Below are positions 45,591 to 54,386 of a DNA stretch of 64,000 bases, piece after piece; the first letter of the stretch is position 1; the number at the start of each line of letters is the position of its first letter. A model generated the notes under the pieces. That model saw only the letters and a list, made by a program, of their open reading frames with translations. It was not told where the DNA came from and made no database searches. The DNA comes from Desulfobacterium sp. (GTDB lineage: Bacteria > Desulfobacterota > Desulfobacteria > Desulfobacterales > Desulfobacteraceae): contig JAQYWC010000054.1 in assembly GCA_030145245.1 (NCBI GenBank), forward strand, positions 186,001 through 250,000, given 5' to 3'. Made by a program: the position numbers and the translations under genes.

Positions 45591-45646
45591 GTTTATTTAT
45601 AATAACATAACTTAATTTAAGAGTGATGCTGTGAAACAGGCTCATC

Positions 45647-46747
45647 ATGACACTTGATTTACTAAATAATAACGATGCAACCGCTTCTGTGCGGCGGCCG
45701 GTCCTTGAGGTCAATTTTGGCGGGGGAGGCGGTGCCGGGGGATTAACCGCAGCTGTGGGGCTGGGGCAGGGGGCGGATGATCCCTGGGCCCGGAGCGTGG
45801 TGGGGGTTGTTGTGGAAGCGGGCCTTGCCCCTTTTGTGGATCTCGTAACGGTGGAACTTGCGGCAGACGGGCAAGCCCCGGAATTTGCCCTGGATGACCC
45901 GGGCACCATCTCCCTGGGGTATGAAGACAGCGCAACCGAGTTGGTGTTTACGGCCATGGTTGACCATATCAGTTCCAACCTCCATGGGTCCCGGCGGCTC
46001 CGGGGAGTGAACGGGGGGCTGTTGCTGTCACGGCTGCGCATCAATCAAAGTTATGAACAACAGAGTGCCGGGGATATCGTGAATGACCTTGCCGGCCAGG
46101 CAGGGGTGGACATTGATACCGTAGAAAGCGGTGTTGATCTTCCCTTTTATGTCCTGGATGACCGCAGTACCGCCTATGGGCACATCACTACATTGGCACG
46201 GAAAAGCGGATACCTGGCCTGGTTTACCCCGGAAGGGAAACTGTATTTCGGCCCCTATGCCGGGGGCCAGGCCGTACAGACCTTCAGCCATGGCATGGAT
46301 ATATTGTCCCTGGAGGTAAGGGAGACCACCCCGGTTGTCCAGACCGTTACCACCATTGGAGAGGGGGCTGCCGGAGCTGAGGGCCAGGAGGCCTGGAGCT
46401 GGCTCATAAAAGATCCCGGCCCGGCGACTTCCGAATCCGGACAAGGGGAACCGATCCGTACCATATCCGACCCGTCATTGAGGAGCAGCGAAGCCGGCCA
46501 GTCCGCAGCAGACAGCCTGGCCGAGGCTGCCGGACAAATGGCCCTGACCGGCACCATCGTTGTGCCGGGTGCGCCGTTGGTCACGGTGGGCAGCACCATT
46601 GAGATCGCTGATGCCCCCCGGGAGAACGTGAACGGCAGTTGCATGGTCCGTTGGGTGGGCCATCGCTATTCCAAGGAGCAGGGGTATATCAGTGTCATTA
46701 AGTTCAGCAAATCAGCAGCGGGCGATGGTCTGGGAGGGGTGTTATGA
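45647..46747 (+). CDS. baseplate hub protein (gpD / VgrG N-terminal type)
   Basis: A 366-residue protein expected to form the trimeric hub between tube and spike. The segment INQSYEQQSAGDIVNDLAGQAG is typical of late-control gpD / Mu gp44-like hubs, as are LARKSGYLAWFTPEGKLYFGP and the C-terminal VRWVGHRYSKEQGYISVIKF. It is followed by the spike gene with an ATGA overlap. Order hub, spike, PAAR, W, J, I is as in Mu-like phages and injection systems. Confidence 0.85.
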   Translation: MTLDLLNNNDATASVRRPVLEVNFGGGGGAGGLTAAVGLGQGADDPWARSVVGVVVEAGLAPFVDLVTVELAADGQAPEFALDDPGTISLGYEDSATELVFTAMVDHISSNLHGSRRLRGVNGGLLLSRLRINQSYEQQSAGDIVNDLAGQAGVDIDTVESGVDLPFYVLDDRSTAYGHITTLARKSGYLAWFTPEGKLYFGPYAGGQAVQTFSHGMDILSLEVRETTPVVQTVTTIGEGAAGAEGQEAWSWLIKDPGPATSESGQGEPIRTISDPSLRSSEAGQSAADSLAEAAGQMALTGTIVVPGAPLVTVGSTIEIADAPRENVNGSCMVRWVGHRYSKEQGYISVIKFSKSAAGDGLGGVL

Positions 46748-47379
46748 GCGGGCCCCATACCCTGTTTGATTCCATCCGCCGCCTGGTGCAGGAAGAGGTC
46801 CGCCGTGTACGCACGGCAGAACTTGCTGTGGTCCAGGAGCAGCACTCCCATGCAGATGAATCAGACAAGGACAATTATGCTTGTACCGTGGCATTGAGGG
46901 ATTCCGGCATTGTTTTGAAAATGGTGCCGGTGGCCACCCAGCGGATCGGTATTGCCAGTATTCCGGCCGTTGGTGAGCTGGTGCTGGTCCAGTTCATCGG
47001 CGGGGATATCAATGCACCGGTCATTACCGGGCGGCTCTATAATGATGAAGACCGGCCCCCGGTGAATGACGACAACCAGGGCATTTTGCATCTGCCCCTG
47101 GAAGCCGGGGACAGCGATGCCGTCCATGCCGAGCTGCACAGCGGTGACAGCCGGGAATTTGTCCTGAAACTGGGGGACAGCCTGGAACTCAGTCTCAAGG
47201 ATGATGACCCGGTTGTGGAAATAAAGGTCGATGGCGGAAAAGGCGTTGTTGCCATTGCCCGGGACGGCGCCATCACCATTGAAAGCCAGGGGGATATCAA
47301 TATGACCGGAAGCGGTGCCATTAATATCGAAGCCTCGGGGGAACTGAACCTGAAAGGGTCCGTGATCAACTTGAATTAA
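46744..47379 (+). CDS. baseplate spike protein (gpV / gp45-like)
   Basis: A 211-residue spike. The OB-fold part (about 40-115) contains RIGIASIPAVGELVLVQFIGGDINAPVITGRL-type residues, seen as LVQFIGGDINAPVITG. The C-terminal part (about 160-211) has short repeated strands, SQGDINMTGSGAINIEASGE, typical of a triple beta-helix. The N-terminus is coupled to the hub gene. The PAAR gene follows 105 bases later. Confidence 0.9.
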   Translation: MSGPHTLFDSIRRLVQEEVRRVRTAELAVVQEQHSHADESDKDNYACTVALRDSGIVLKMVPVATQRIGIASIPAVGELVLVQFIGGDINAPVITGRLYNDEDRPPVNDDNQGILHLPLEAGDSDAVHAELHSGDSREFVLKLGDSLELSLKDDDPVVEIKVDGGKGVVAIARDGAITIESQGDINMTGSGAINIEASGELNLKGSVINLN

Positions 47380-47484
47380 CAAAGCTATAGATCTTTGCAC
47401 TCGAATTGATGCCTGCTTTACCAATCGTAGTAAGTAATGGGCTCTGTTCATATGCGATGAGCTAAAAATAATAGGACGTAGAAC

Positions 47485-47880
47485 ATGGGACAGCCAGCAG
47501 CCAAACAAGGGGACCAGATTGTGGGGACCGACACCCATATCATCATGATTCCCTCCCCCGGAGGGTCGGTGCCGACCCCCTTGCCCCATCCGTTTACCGG
47601 GCAGATCGATGACGCTTTGAGTGACGATGTCAATATGGAAGGCAAGCCTGCCGCCGTCCAGGGCAGTAAGGCGAGCAATACGCCGTCCCATATTCCCCAG
47701 GGCGGGACTTTTCAGTCCCCTCCGGGTAACAAGGCCACCATTCAGACCGGCAGCGGCACCGTGTTCATCAACGGCAAAGCGGCTGCTAAAAACGGAGATA
47801 CGGCCATGACCTGCAATGATCCGGCGGATATGCCCGTGGGCTCGGTGATCGCCGTGGGCACCGTAATGGTGGGAGGGTAG
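47485..47880 (+). CDS. PAAR-domain spike tip protein
   Basis: A 131-residue PAAR protein that sharpens the spike and can carry effectors. It begins GQPAAKQGDQIVGTD, with later repeats PAAVQGSKASNTPSH and AAAKNGDTAMTCNDPADMPVG containing metal-binding His/Cys candidates. No extra effector domain is fused. It lies between spike and gp25-like genes, as in many injection systems. Confidence 0.92.
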   Translation: MGQPAAKQGDQIVGTDTHIIMIPSPGGSVPTPLPHPFTGQIDDALSDDVNMEGKPAAVQGSKASNTPSHIPQGGTFQSPPGNKATIQTGSGTVFINGKAAAKNGDTAMTCNDPADMPVGSVIAVGTVMVGG

Positions 47881-47918
47881 GAGCATGCTCTGGATGGGTG
47901 AGTGGCGGAGCATGCTCC
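47879..47918. repeat. paired palindromes GAGCATGCTC
   Basis: Two copies of a GAGCATGCTC palindrome (47881-47890 and within 47907-47918, GGAGCATGCTCC) lie right after the PAAR stop and before the gp25-like gene. They could be a processing or regulatory element. Confidence 0.4.
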
Positions 47919-47991
47919 GGGAGCAACAAAGATCAAAGAGCAACCAGCATCTATTCACTGGGGGAATCATAATGGGGGGAGGTATCGGCGC

Positions 47992-48453
47992 ATGGCCCGG
48001 GAAAAACAACTGTTAACGGACATTGGCCTGGAATTGACGCACCGGGAATTGCGGCCGGTGTACCGGGTGGGGGCCACCCGCCGGCTGGGACCGGGCGGCA
48101 AAGGGCTGATACTGGACCTGGCGGTCAAGAGCGGGATGGACAATCTTGCCCAGGCCATCATCATGGGGCTGCTCACCCCCCAGGGCGAGCTTTCGGCATT
48201 GGGACATCCCCGGTACGGATCCCGCCTTCATGAACTGGTGGGTAGGGTGAATACGGAAACCAGCCACAATCTTGTCCGGCTCTATATCCTGGAAACCCTG
48301 CAACGGGAACCGCGCATTGAAGAGATCGTGGATGTGGTTGTCACCCCGGCTTTGGAAAGGCCGTCAAGTGTCGATGTCAGCCTGCAGGTGTTGCCTGTGG
48401 GAGAAACGCAAACAGTTACCATCGGACCCATAACATTGGAACTCTCTCCATGA
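47992..48453 (+). CDS. gp25/W-like baseplate wedge protein
   Basis: A 153-residue protein of the GPW/gp25 family, which joins the sheath to the baseplate. The core segment LGHPRYGSRLHELVGRVNTE and the C-terminal EPRIEEIVDVVVTP are typical. The start at 47992 has a GGAGG ribosome-binding site; the longer frame adds no family sequence. It overlaps the J gene by four bases (ATGA). Confidence 0.9.
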   Translation: MAREKQLLTDIGLELTHRELRPVYRVGATRRLGPGGKGLILDLAVKSGMDNLAQAIIMGLLTPQGELSALGHPRYGSRLHELVGRVNTETSHNLVRLYILETLQREPRIEEIVDVVVTPALERPSSVDVSLQVLPVGETQTVTIGPITLELSP

Positions 48454-50255
48454 GCTTTAGACGACGAAACTATGCAGAAGTAATGGATAATTTGCTGACC
48501 TCCCTGGTTAAGGGGGTGAGCGCGGAGCAGCATCCGTTTCCGCCTTTGGGTGCCGTGGAAGCTCCTTGGGTCCATTCCCTGGAGCGGTCGCCGGCCGATG
48601 ATATCATTGCGGTTTATGGTACCCGTAACGGGCAATCCCATCTCTTTAAAAAAGGTAAAGACTATGCCCTGTCCGGGGAGGGTACCCAATTGCAATGGAT
48701 GGAGGAGGGGGGAGACTTGCCGGACAAGGGTTCAGTGATCCATGTCAACTATCTGCCCGCATCCGTGACCAGCCCCCTGAACGACATCCATGTGGGCAGT
48801 GTGCTGAGAACCCTGGCTGAATCCGTGGGCCTTGAAATTGCGCGTCTTTATGCCCAACTGGAGGCGGTGTATAAATCCGCCTATGTCGACACCGCAACGG
48901 GCAGGGCCCTTGATAATGTTGTGGCGTTATTGGGCACCCGGCGGGTGAAAGCCGGCCGGTTCAGCGGGGAGATTGAATTCACCCGGACGCCGGGCAGCCG
49001 CGGTTCCATTTTTATTCCCGCCGGCATGCGGGTCATGACCGTCGGGGGCAATGTGGAATATGAAACCACCGCCCCTGTTACCGTGGTGGATGGCCAGAGC
49101 ACCGCAAGGGTCCTTGCCAGGGATGTGGAAGAGAACACACAGGGGGTTGCCGCAGATGAACTGGTTGTTCTGGCAAAGCCCGTTACCGGTATTACCGGGG
49201 TGACCAATCCCGGCCCCACCGCAGTCACCAATGCCAATGAAACCGATGAGGAACTGAAAACCCGGGCAAAGAATTTCCTCCACGGCAGTGAGCGTGCCAC
49301 CCTGGGGGCCATTAAAGAAGCGGTTGCCAGGCAGGGAATTTTGGCGGATGTGGAAGAGGTGGCGGGTGCCCCGGTTGATGGGGAAGAATCTTCAGTTAAG
49401 ATGAAGGTCGGCCAGGTTAAAGTGATACCCCACGTGGACAAGCTGGAACCCGAGCTCCGGGAACGGATCAACACGGCCATCAGCGATTCCCGGCCCGTGG
49501 GGGTGAATGTTTTTCTTGATGAAAGTGTTAAAGCGCCGACCCGGGTGGACCTGACCCTGCGGCTGATCACATCCGCGGATCTGCTTGAACAGGATCTTCG
49601 GGCGGCACAGGACTCGGTACGGGAAGAGATCGGGGATTATTTTGCAAGCCTTCCCATTAATGAGCCGGGCAGTGTGAACCGCATTATCGGCCTTGTGCTT
49701 GGCACAAGTGAAGTACAGGACATGCAAATCGTGGAAGCCCGGGCGGATGGTGTTGGGATCAGCGAGGAAGATTTAAATAAAGGTCAATTGGGTGTTGCCG
49801 GAAAAACCACACAATTGGGCGCATTGGAGATCATTGATCCAAATCTGCCCACCTTATTACGGGTGATCATCACCCATCCGGAAGCGGCTGATCTGCCCAA
49901 TCAACCGGAAATTGAAACCGCCCTGAACGCCATGCTGGCCGAACTCAACGACATGAATGATACGGAAGCGGTGGATGATCCGGAAAAACAATCACTGGAT
50001 CTCTCCAAATTATTATATGTGTTGCCGTTGCCTTTGGACCCATTGGTCAAACCGGAAGGCAGTATCAGTGAAGTCTGGACCGGCGTTATTCCTTCCGGGC
50101 TCACGCTGTTGGATATTGATCCCTATGAAGTGCAATTTATTTTCACCATTGAAAGCGGGTTAAGCCAGGCCCTTGTCACTGGAGCAGACAGCTATCAGTT
50201 GACCGGGTATGAGCGCTTGAGTCTTGCTGCCGTTGAAATTAACAAGGTAGGCTGA
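48450..50255 (+). CDS. baseplate J-like wedge protein
   Basis: A 601-residue baseplate protein of the J/gp6 group. The conserved centre is visible: YVDTATGRALDNVVALLGTRR, GEIEFTRTPGSRGSIFIPAG, then ETTAPVTVVDGQS and the EELKTRAKNFLHGSERATLG segment. The C-terminal 150 residues are less conserved. It is coupled to the W gene and followed two bases later by the I-like gene. Confidence 0.92.
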   Translation: MSFRRRNYAEVMDNLLTSLVKGVSAEQHPFPPLGAVEAPWVHSLERSPADDIIAVYGTRNGQSHLFKKGKDYALSGEGTQLQWMEEGGDLPDKGSVIHVNYLPASVTSPLNDIHVGSVLRTLAESVGLEIARLYAQLEAVYKSAYVDTATGRALDNVVALLGTRRVKAGRFSGEIEFTRTPGSRGSIFIPAGMRVMTVGGNVEYETTAPVTVVDGQSTARVLARDVEENTQGVAADELVVLAKPVTGITGVTNPGPTAVTNANETDEELKTRAKNFLHGSERATLGAIKEAVARQGILADVEEVAGAPVDGEESSVKMKVGQVKVIPHVDKLEPELRERINTAISDSRPVGVNVFLDESVKAPTRVDLTLRLITSADLLEQDLRAAQDSVREEIGDYFASLPINEPGSVNRIIGLVLGTSEVQDMQIVEARADGVGISEEDLNKGQLGVAGKTTQLGALEIIDPNLPTLLRVIITHPEAADLPNQPEIETALNAMLAELNDMNDTEAVDDPEKQSLDLSKLLYVLPLPLDPLVKPEGSISEVWTGVIPSGLTLLDIDPYEVQFIFTIESGLSQALVTGADSYQLTGYERLSLAAVEINKVG

Positions 50256-50257
50256 CC

Positions 50258-52744
50258 ATGCCTAAATACGATCAACTCCGAGGTCATTTACCGTCCTTAT
50301 ACCGGCCGGAAACCGACGATACCAGTCTTGTGTCAGAGTTCCTGAAAGCCGTGGGCAGGATATTGGATGATCTCAGCCTGGACATGAATTCGGTGATGCA
50401 GGCCCATTGGTATGGGTATGCAGACAGTGCTCCCTATGATGCCCATGCCAATCTCCTGCGACAGCAACAGGAACTGGGGCCCCTGAATGCCAACGAGCCT
50501 GATGATCTTGAGGAGATTGAAGAATTTCCCTATTTATACGATCTGGCGCGCCTGGGGGCATTGATGTCACTGCCGCCATGGCGGGAACCCGTTCCCCTGC
50601 GGGAGACGGTGGAACAATACCGCGAACGCCTGGGGTTGATCGTCCAGCTGTACAGCAACGGACTGGGAACGGTCAAAGCATTGCGCACCATGGTGGAGGC
50701 TGAACTGCCGCCGATTCCGGATGTGCCGCGCATTCAGCGGGAACGGTCCTTTTCCATTGAAGAATATGCGCCATTGGTTACGGTCAGAAAACCCTTTGCA
50801 GCCAGGGGGGCCCCTTTTGATGAACAGGGGCAGCCGCTGAACCTTGTGGGGCCGTTGATGCGGTGGCCGTTTGTGAATGACGGGCTGGAAGCTGCGCCCC
50901 TGACCCTGTATATAGAGGGGATCAGCGTTGTTCCCGGAGAACGGGATGCCACGGAAAATCCCGCCTTGGAACTGTTCAACACGGGCAGCAAGTACCCGCG
51001 TACAGGTATTGCCTACGATGGCACCATTGCTCCTGGGGATGTATTGCGGTTGCGGCCTGCTTACCACTCCTGGCTGGGCCTGGACAATGGCGTGCTGACT
51101 TCCCGGTCCGATCCCACGGACAAGGCTCCGGCCAATCCAACGGCCCCGGGGCCCTGGGCGATCAGTGGGGGTGCGCCGGCAAACGTTGTGACCGCCATGG
51201 TTCAGACCCGGGACCGGATTCTGTGGGTGGCAATCCAGGATAACGGCAATGGTGAGCTGTGGCGTCACAATGGAAAAAACTGGACCCGGGAGCTGGAAAG
51301 CCTTGTTCTGGGTGTTGTCCACTGCCTGTTTGAGCAGGAGCCGGAGCAGGAGCTGCTCATCGGGACCGACGCAAGCCTGCTGCGGATGCCGCTCTACCCT
51401 GACGGGGAGGATCCCTTTGAAGCAACGCCGGTGGCAGCCCTGTCCGGGCAGGCGGTTTACGACATGTTGCAGGATAAGGACGGTACCCTGTGGCTTGGCA
51501 CAACCAATGGTGCCGTCTGGTTGAACCCGGATGACAGTATTTTATCCTCAGACCTGACCGGCACGGAGATCCGCGCATTGCATCAGGATCAAAACGGGGT
51601 GTTGTATTTTGGGGGGGCGTTGGGGTTGTTCCAGTTTCAAACCGGTACGGAACACTGGTATTGGTACCGGGGGGAAGAAGAATCCGACCAGATCCCGGAT
51701 TGGAACCGTTTCACCCCAGGTGAACTTCCCCAGGCCAATAACGTTTATCTGCCCTTGGTCACAAGTATCCATGCCGGATCCGATGGGTCCATATGGATCG
51801 GTACGGACCACGGTTTTGCCCGCTACCGGGCGCGTTCGGAGCGGGGCTTAACCTATAAAACCCTGTTGGAGGCCTATCCTGATCTTGCTGATGAAGCGGT
51901 GTATTCCATCCGTGAAGACGCCCGGGGCCTGGTGTGGTTCTGCACCCACCGGGGACTGTTCCGGTATGATGGACGGGATATCTCCCAGTATCAGGCCGGC
52001 AGCGAGCGCTGGGTGTCACAAGGCCGGGCGGACAGCGTGTATGCCACAGACCACGGAAGCCCAAGGGACTTTTGGCGGTTCAACCGGAACCTGGACACAC
52101 CCAACTGGCAATATTTTGATGGCAATACCCGTCAGTGGACCGGTTACACCGGAACACCGCGCAGTGAAGATGAAGACCCGGTACGCACGGTATTGTGGAC
52201 AGACTCCGTTGCCGGGGAACTGGGAACATGGGAAGGGGATCTGTTTACGCCTGTCAGCCCTGTTGCCATGGACGATCTGGGCATGCGCGTAAAACCGACA
52301 AACCAGCGCATTATCGATGGTGGGTTGCCGGCAGTGCCCCGGATACCGGTTGGGGAATCAATCTGGCGTTACCTTTCCCGGGAACCTGGGGTTATGCCGG
52401 TATCGGAGAACCGTCCCTGGTGGACCCGGGAAGGACGTTTGCTACCGGAGCCGGACCAGGATGCCCCTTATCCGGGACGATACGGAGAGAATGACCCGGA
52501 TCCGAAACCGCCTGAACAGACGTTTGACAATACGGTATTTGCCTACAACGCTGCCGCAAAGGTTTGGCTGGAGTGGGCTGGCCGGCGGACGTTTACAGCT
52601 ATTGTCAGATTACTGAAAATCACCGGGGATGAAGCCATCCATCCTGCCATCCTCGACCGGGTGTGGCAGGGTATGGAACGGGTGCGACCGGCAGGCGTTA
52701 AACTGCAACTGGCGGTGGAAGAGCAAATCGTACGAGGAGACTGA
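50258..52744 (+). CDS. tail protein I-like wedge with inserted beta-propeller
   Basis: An 828-residue protein. The N-terminus (about 1-165: LPSLYRPETDDTSLVSEFLKA and ETVEQYRERLGLIVQLYSNG) looks like the gpI/gp48-type wedge protein next to J. The middle (about 305-600) has repeated blades of the two-component-regulator propeller type: LWLGTTNGAVWLNPDD, IWIGTDHGFARYRARS, LVWFCTHRGLFRYDG. The C-terminus HPAILDRVWQGMERVRPAGV is again gpI-like, so the propeller appears inserted. Propellers of this kind usually bind ligands, so this may be a receptor-sensing module. Confidence 0.8.
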   Translation: MPKYDQLRGHLPSLYRPETDDTSLVSEFLKAVGRILDDLSLDMNSVMQAHWYGYADSAPYDAHANLLRQQQELGPLNANEPDDLEEIEEFPYLYDLARLGALMSLPPWREPVPLRETVEQYRERLGLIVQLYSNGLGTVKALRTMVEAELPPIPDVPRIQRERSFSIEEYAPLVTVRKPFAARGAPFDEQGQPLNLVGPLMRWPFVNDGLEAAPLTLYIEGISVVPGERDATENPALELFNTGSKYPRTGIAYDGTIAPGDVLRLRPAYHSWLGLDNGVLTSRSDPTDKAPANPTAPGPWAISGGAPANVVTAMVQTRDRILWVAIQDNGNGELWRHNGKNWTRELESLVLGVVHCLFEQEPEQELLIGTDASLLRMPLYPDGEDPFEATPVAALSGQAVYDMLQDKDGTLWLGTTNGAVWLNPDDSILSSDLTGTEIRALHQDQNGVLYFGGALGLFQFQTGTEHWYWYRGEEESDQIPDWNRFTPGELPQANNVYLPLVTSIHAGSDGSIWIGTDHGFARYRARSERGLTYKTLLEAYPDLADEAVYSIREDARGLVWFCTHRGLFRYDGRDISQYQAGSERWVSQGRADSVYATDHGSPRDFWRFNRNLDTPNWQYFDGNTRQWTGYTGTPRSEDEDPVRTVLWTDSVAGELGTWEGDLFTPVSPVAMDDLGMRVKPTNQRIIDGGLPAVPRIPVGESIWRYLSREPGVMPVSENRPWWTREGRLLPEPDQDAPYPGRYGENDPDPKPPEQTFDNTVFAYNAAAKVWLEWAGRRTFTAIVRLLKITGDEAIHPAILDRVWQGMERVRPAGVKLQLAVEEQIVRGD

Positions 52745-52746
52745 TC

Positions 52747-54354
52747 ATGAGCTTTCAGGATTTACAGGATGCGATTACAGCAATGGGGGCCTTGAATGAT
52801 AAAATTCAAGGGGACCTCATCAAGCATGAAGAATGGAATACCCTTATCTCCAGCGTGAAAACCATGGCTGATGAGCTGGCGTCCGTTCACAACAGGGTTG
52901 AAGAATTTGAAACATTCGTTGGTTTCGAACAAGATGCCGGTTACACATTACGGGGCAGAATCGAGGCGTTGGAAGGGTTTGTGGGGGAGGCCGCCGACAG
53001 TGCCGCCATGGACACCTTGTCAGGCCGTGTAACCCGGCTGGAAGAAACCGATGTGGTGGAGCAGCATGAGCTGGATACCTTCATGAGCGAAGACTACAAC
53101 GAATTTAAAGCGTCTGTTCAGCCCCTGCGGGACCAGTACGTGGTCAGGCTGGAAACCACCCACGAGGATTATAACCTTGGGGAACGGGCAATACTTACAG
53201 CTTCCGTAAAAACCCTGGATGGTGCCATACCGCCTGATTCCCCATGGGTAGACTTCATCACCAGCTGGGGAAAGTTAAAACCCTTTGATGGATTTACCAC
53301 GCGATCGGGCATTGACGGTCATTCTATTTCCGTGCGCACCAATTCCGAAGGCATCGCCAAAGTACGTATCAGCTCAGAGCATCAGCAGGAACTGAGTGAG
53401 GAAGATGAACTCCAGGTGGAGGGCTTTTTCAAGTCTGTGGTGCAATCAACCGAAAAAACCGTCCAACAGACGTTAAATGTTGCACCCAATGCCGGGGATG
53501 ACATCGCCATTGCCGCCTACAATGAAATGAATAAAGTGTACCAGCGCAGCAATATGCGATTCATGCATCGCTTTGCCGATGCCTATTATGTGGGCAATCA
53601 AACCGCCCGTTGGAAGGGGGGGATAAATTTTGCCGGTAATTGGAAATACTACCGCTCCACTGTGGTGGCCATTGCTAAAGAAGATGGAAACCCCACCACG
53701 CCCAACTCCAAGTCCGCCGCAAGTGCCATTCAAATAGCGTTTAAAGATTGGGTCGGTCCCTGGATCGATTGGTACTTTGAACATGACCAGATTGAGGTGG
53801 AAGATATTACCGGTGTGTTGCAAGGACGTGTGGACCCGGACATCTATGTCACGCTGGAGGGCATGAAAGTTACTCTGGAAGACGAGGTGCAATCCACCCA
53901 GGGGGTGATTCATCAAAACAAAATATTAAACGCGTTTGGCAAAGCCGTGGAGCAGATCGATATTCCTTTTGATCCCAAGGTGGCGGCCCAGGCAAAGGAA
54001 ACCGTGAACTACGGCGTTGGGAATCAGCAGGCGTGGAATGTACTGCAATATTCCGGTGCGGGTACCGGCGGCAGGAGCGGGGGCACCCAACCGGGGTTCA
54101 CGACTGTCATGGACCAGGCCATTAAACTGTCAGGCCTGGATACCCTGGGGGATGATCTCAATGTCTTAAAAGGCTCGGTGACCACCCTGGAAGAAAGCTC
54201 GTCAACCATCGGTGATCAGGTCTTGGGTACCATGTCGGATATGCAGAACAAGATTGTGGAATTCAATGTGCCCCAGCGTGAGATATTGATGGGCAATATT
54301 GAAAATATCCGTGGCCAGGTAACGGAAATACTGACCAAGTTCAACAATACCTAG
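52747..54354 (+). CDS. candidate fibre or adaptor protein, paralogue 1
   Basis: A 535-residue protein. Residues about 1-125 form coiled-coil-like helices; about 131-230 look like an Ig-type beta domain (YVVRLETTHEDYNLGERAIL, then TSWGKLKP); the centre (about 330-350) has IAFKDWVGPWIDWYFEH; the C-terminal 80 residues are again helical. It shares its layout and several segments with the next gene. It follows the I-like gene by two bases, the usual place of tail fibres. No collar or lectin domain is recognised. Confidence 0.65.
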   Translation: MSFQDLQDAITAMGALNDKIQGDLIKHEEWNTLISSVKTMADELASVHNRVEEFETFVGFEQDAGYTLRGRIEALEGFVGEAADSAAMDTLSGRVTRLEETDVVEQHELDTFMSEDYNEFKASVQPLRDQYVVRLETTHEDYNLGERAILTASVKTLDGAIPPDSPWVDFITSWGKLKPFDGFTTRSGIDGHSISVRTNSEGIAKVRISSEHQQELSEEDELQVEGFFKSVVQSTEKTVQQTLNVAPNAGDDIAIAAYNEMNKVYQRSNMRFMHRFADAYYVGNQTARWKGGINFAGNWKYYRSTVVAIAKEDGNPTTPNSKSAASAIQIAFKDWVGPWIDWYFEHDQIEVEDITGVLQGRVDPDIYVTLEGMKVTLEDEVQSTQGVIHQNKILNAFGKAVEQIDIPFDPKVAAQAKETVNYGVGNQQAWNVLQYSGAGTGGRSGGTQPGFTTVMDQAIKLSGLDTLGDDLNVLKGSVTTLEESSSTIGDQVLGTMSDMQNKIVEFNVPQREILMGNIENIRGQVTEILTKFNNT

Positions 54355-54386
54355 ATGGTTCCCAGGATGTGAAAGGGTGGGCGTGA

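Noticed and set aside
46861-48009. 382-codon minus-strand frame across spike, PAAR and gp25-like genes
   Set aside because: It runs antisense to three recognised genes and their gaps; composition is that of a shadow frame.
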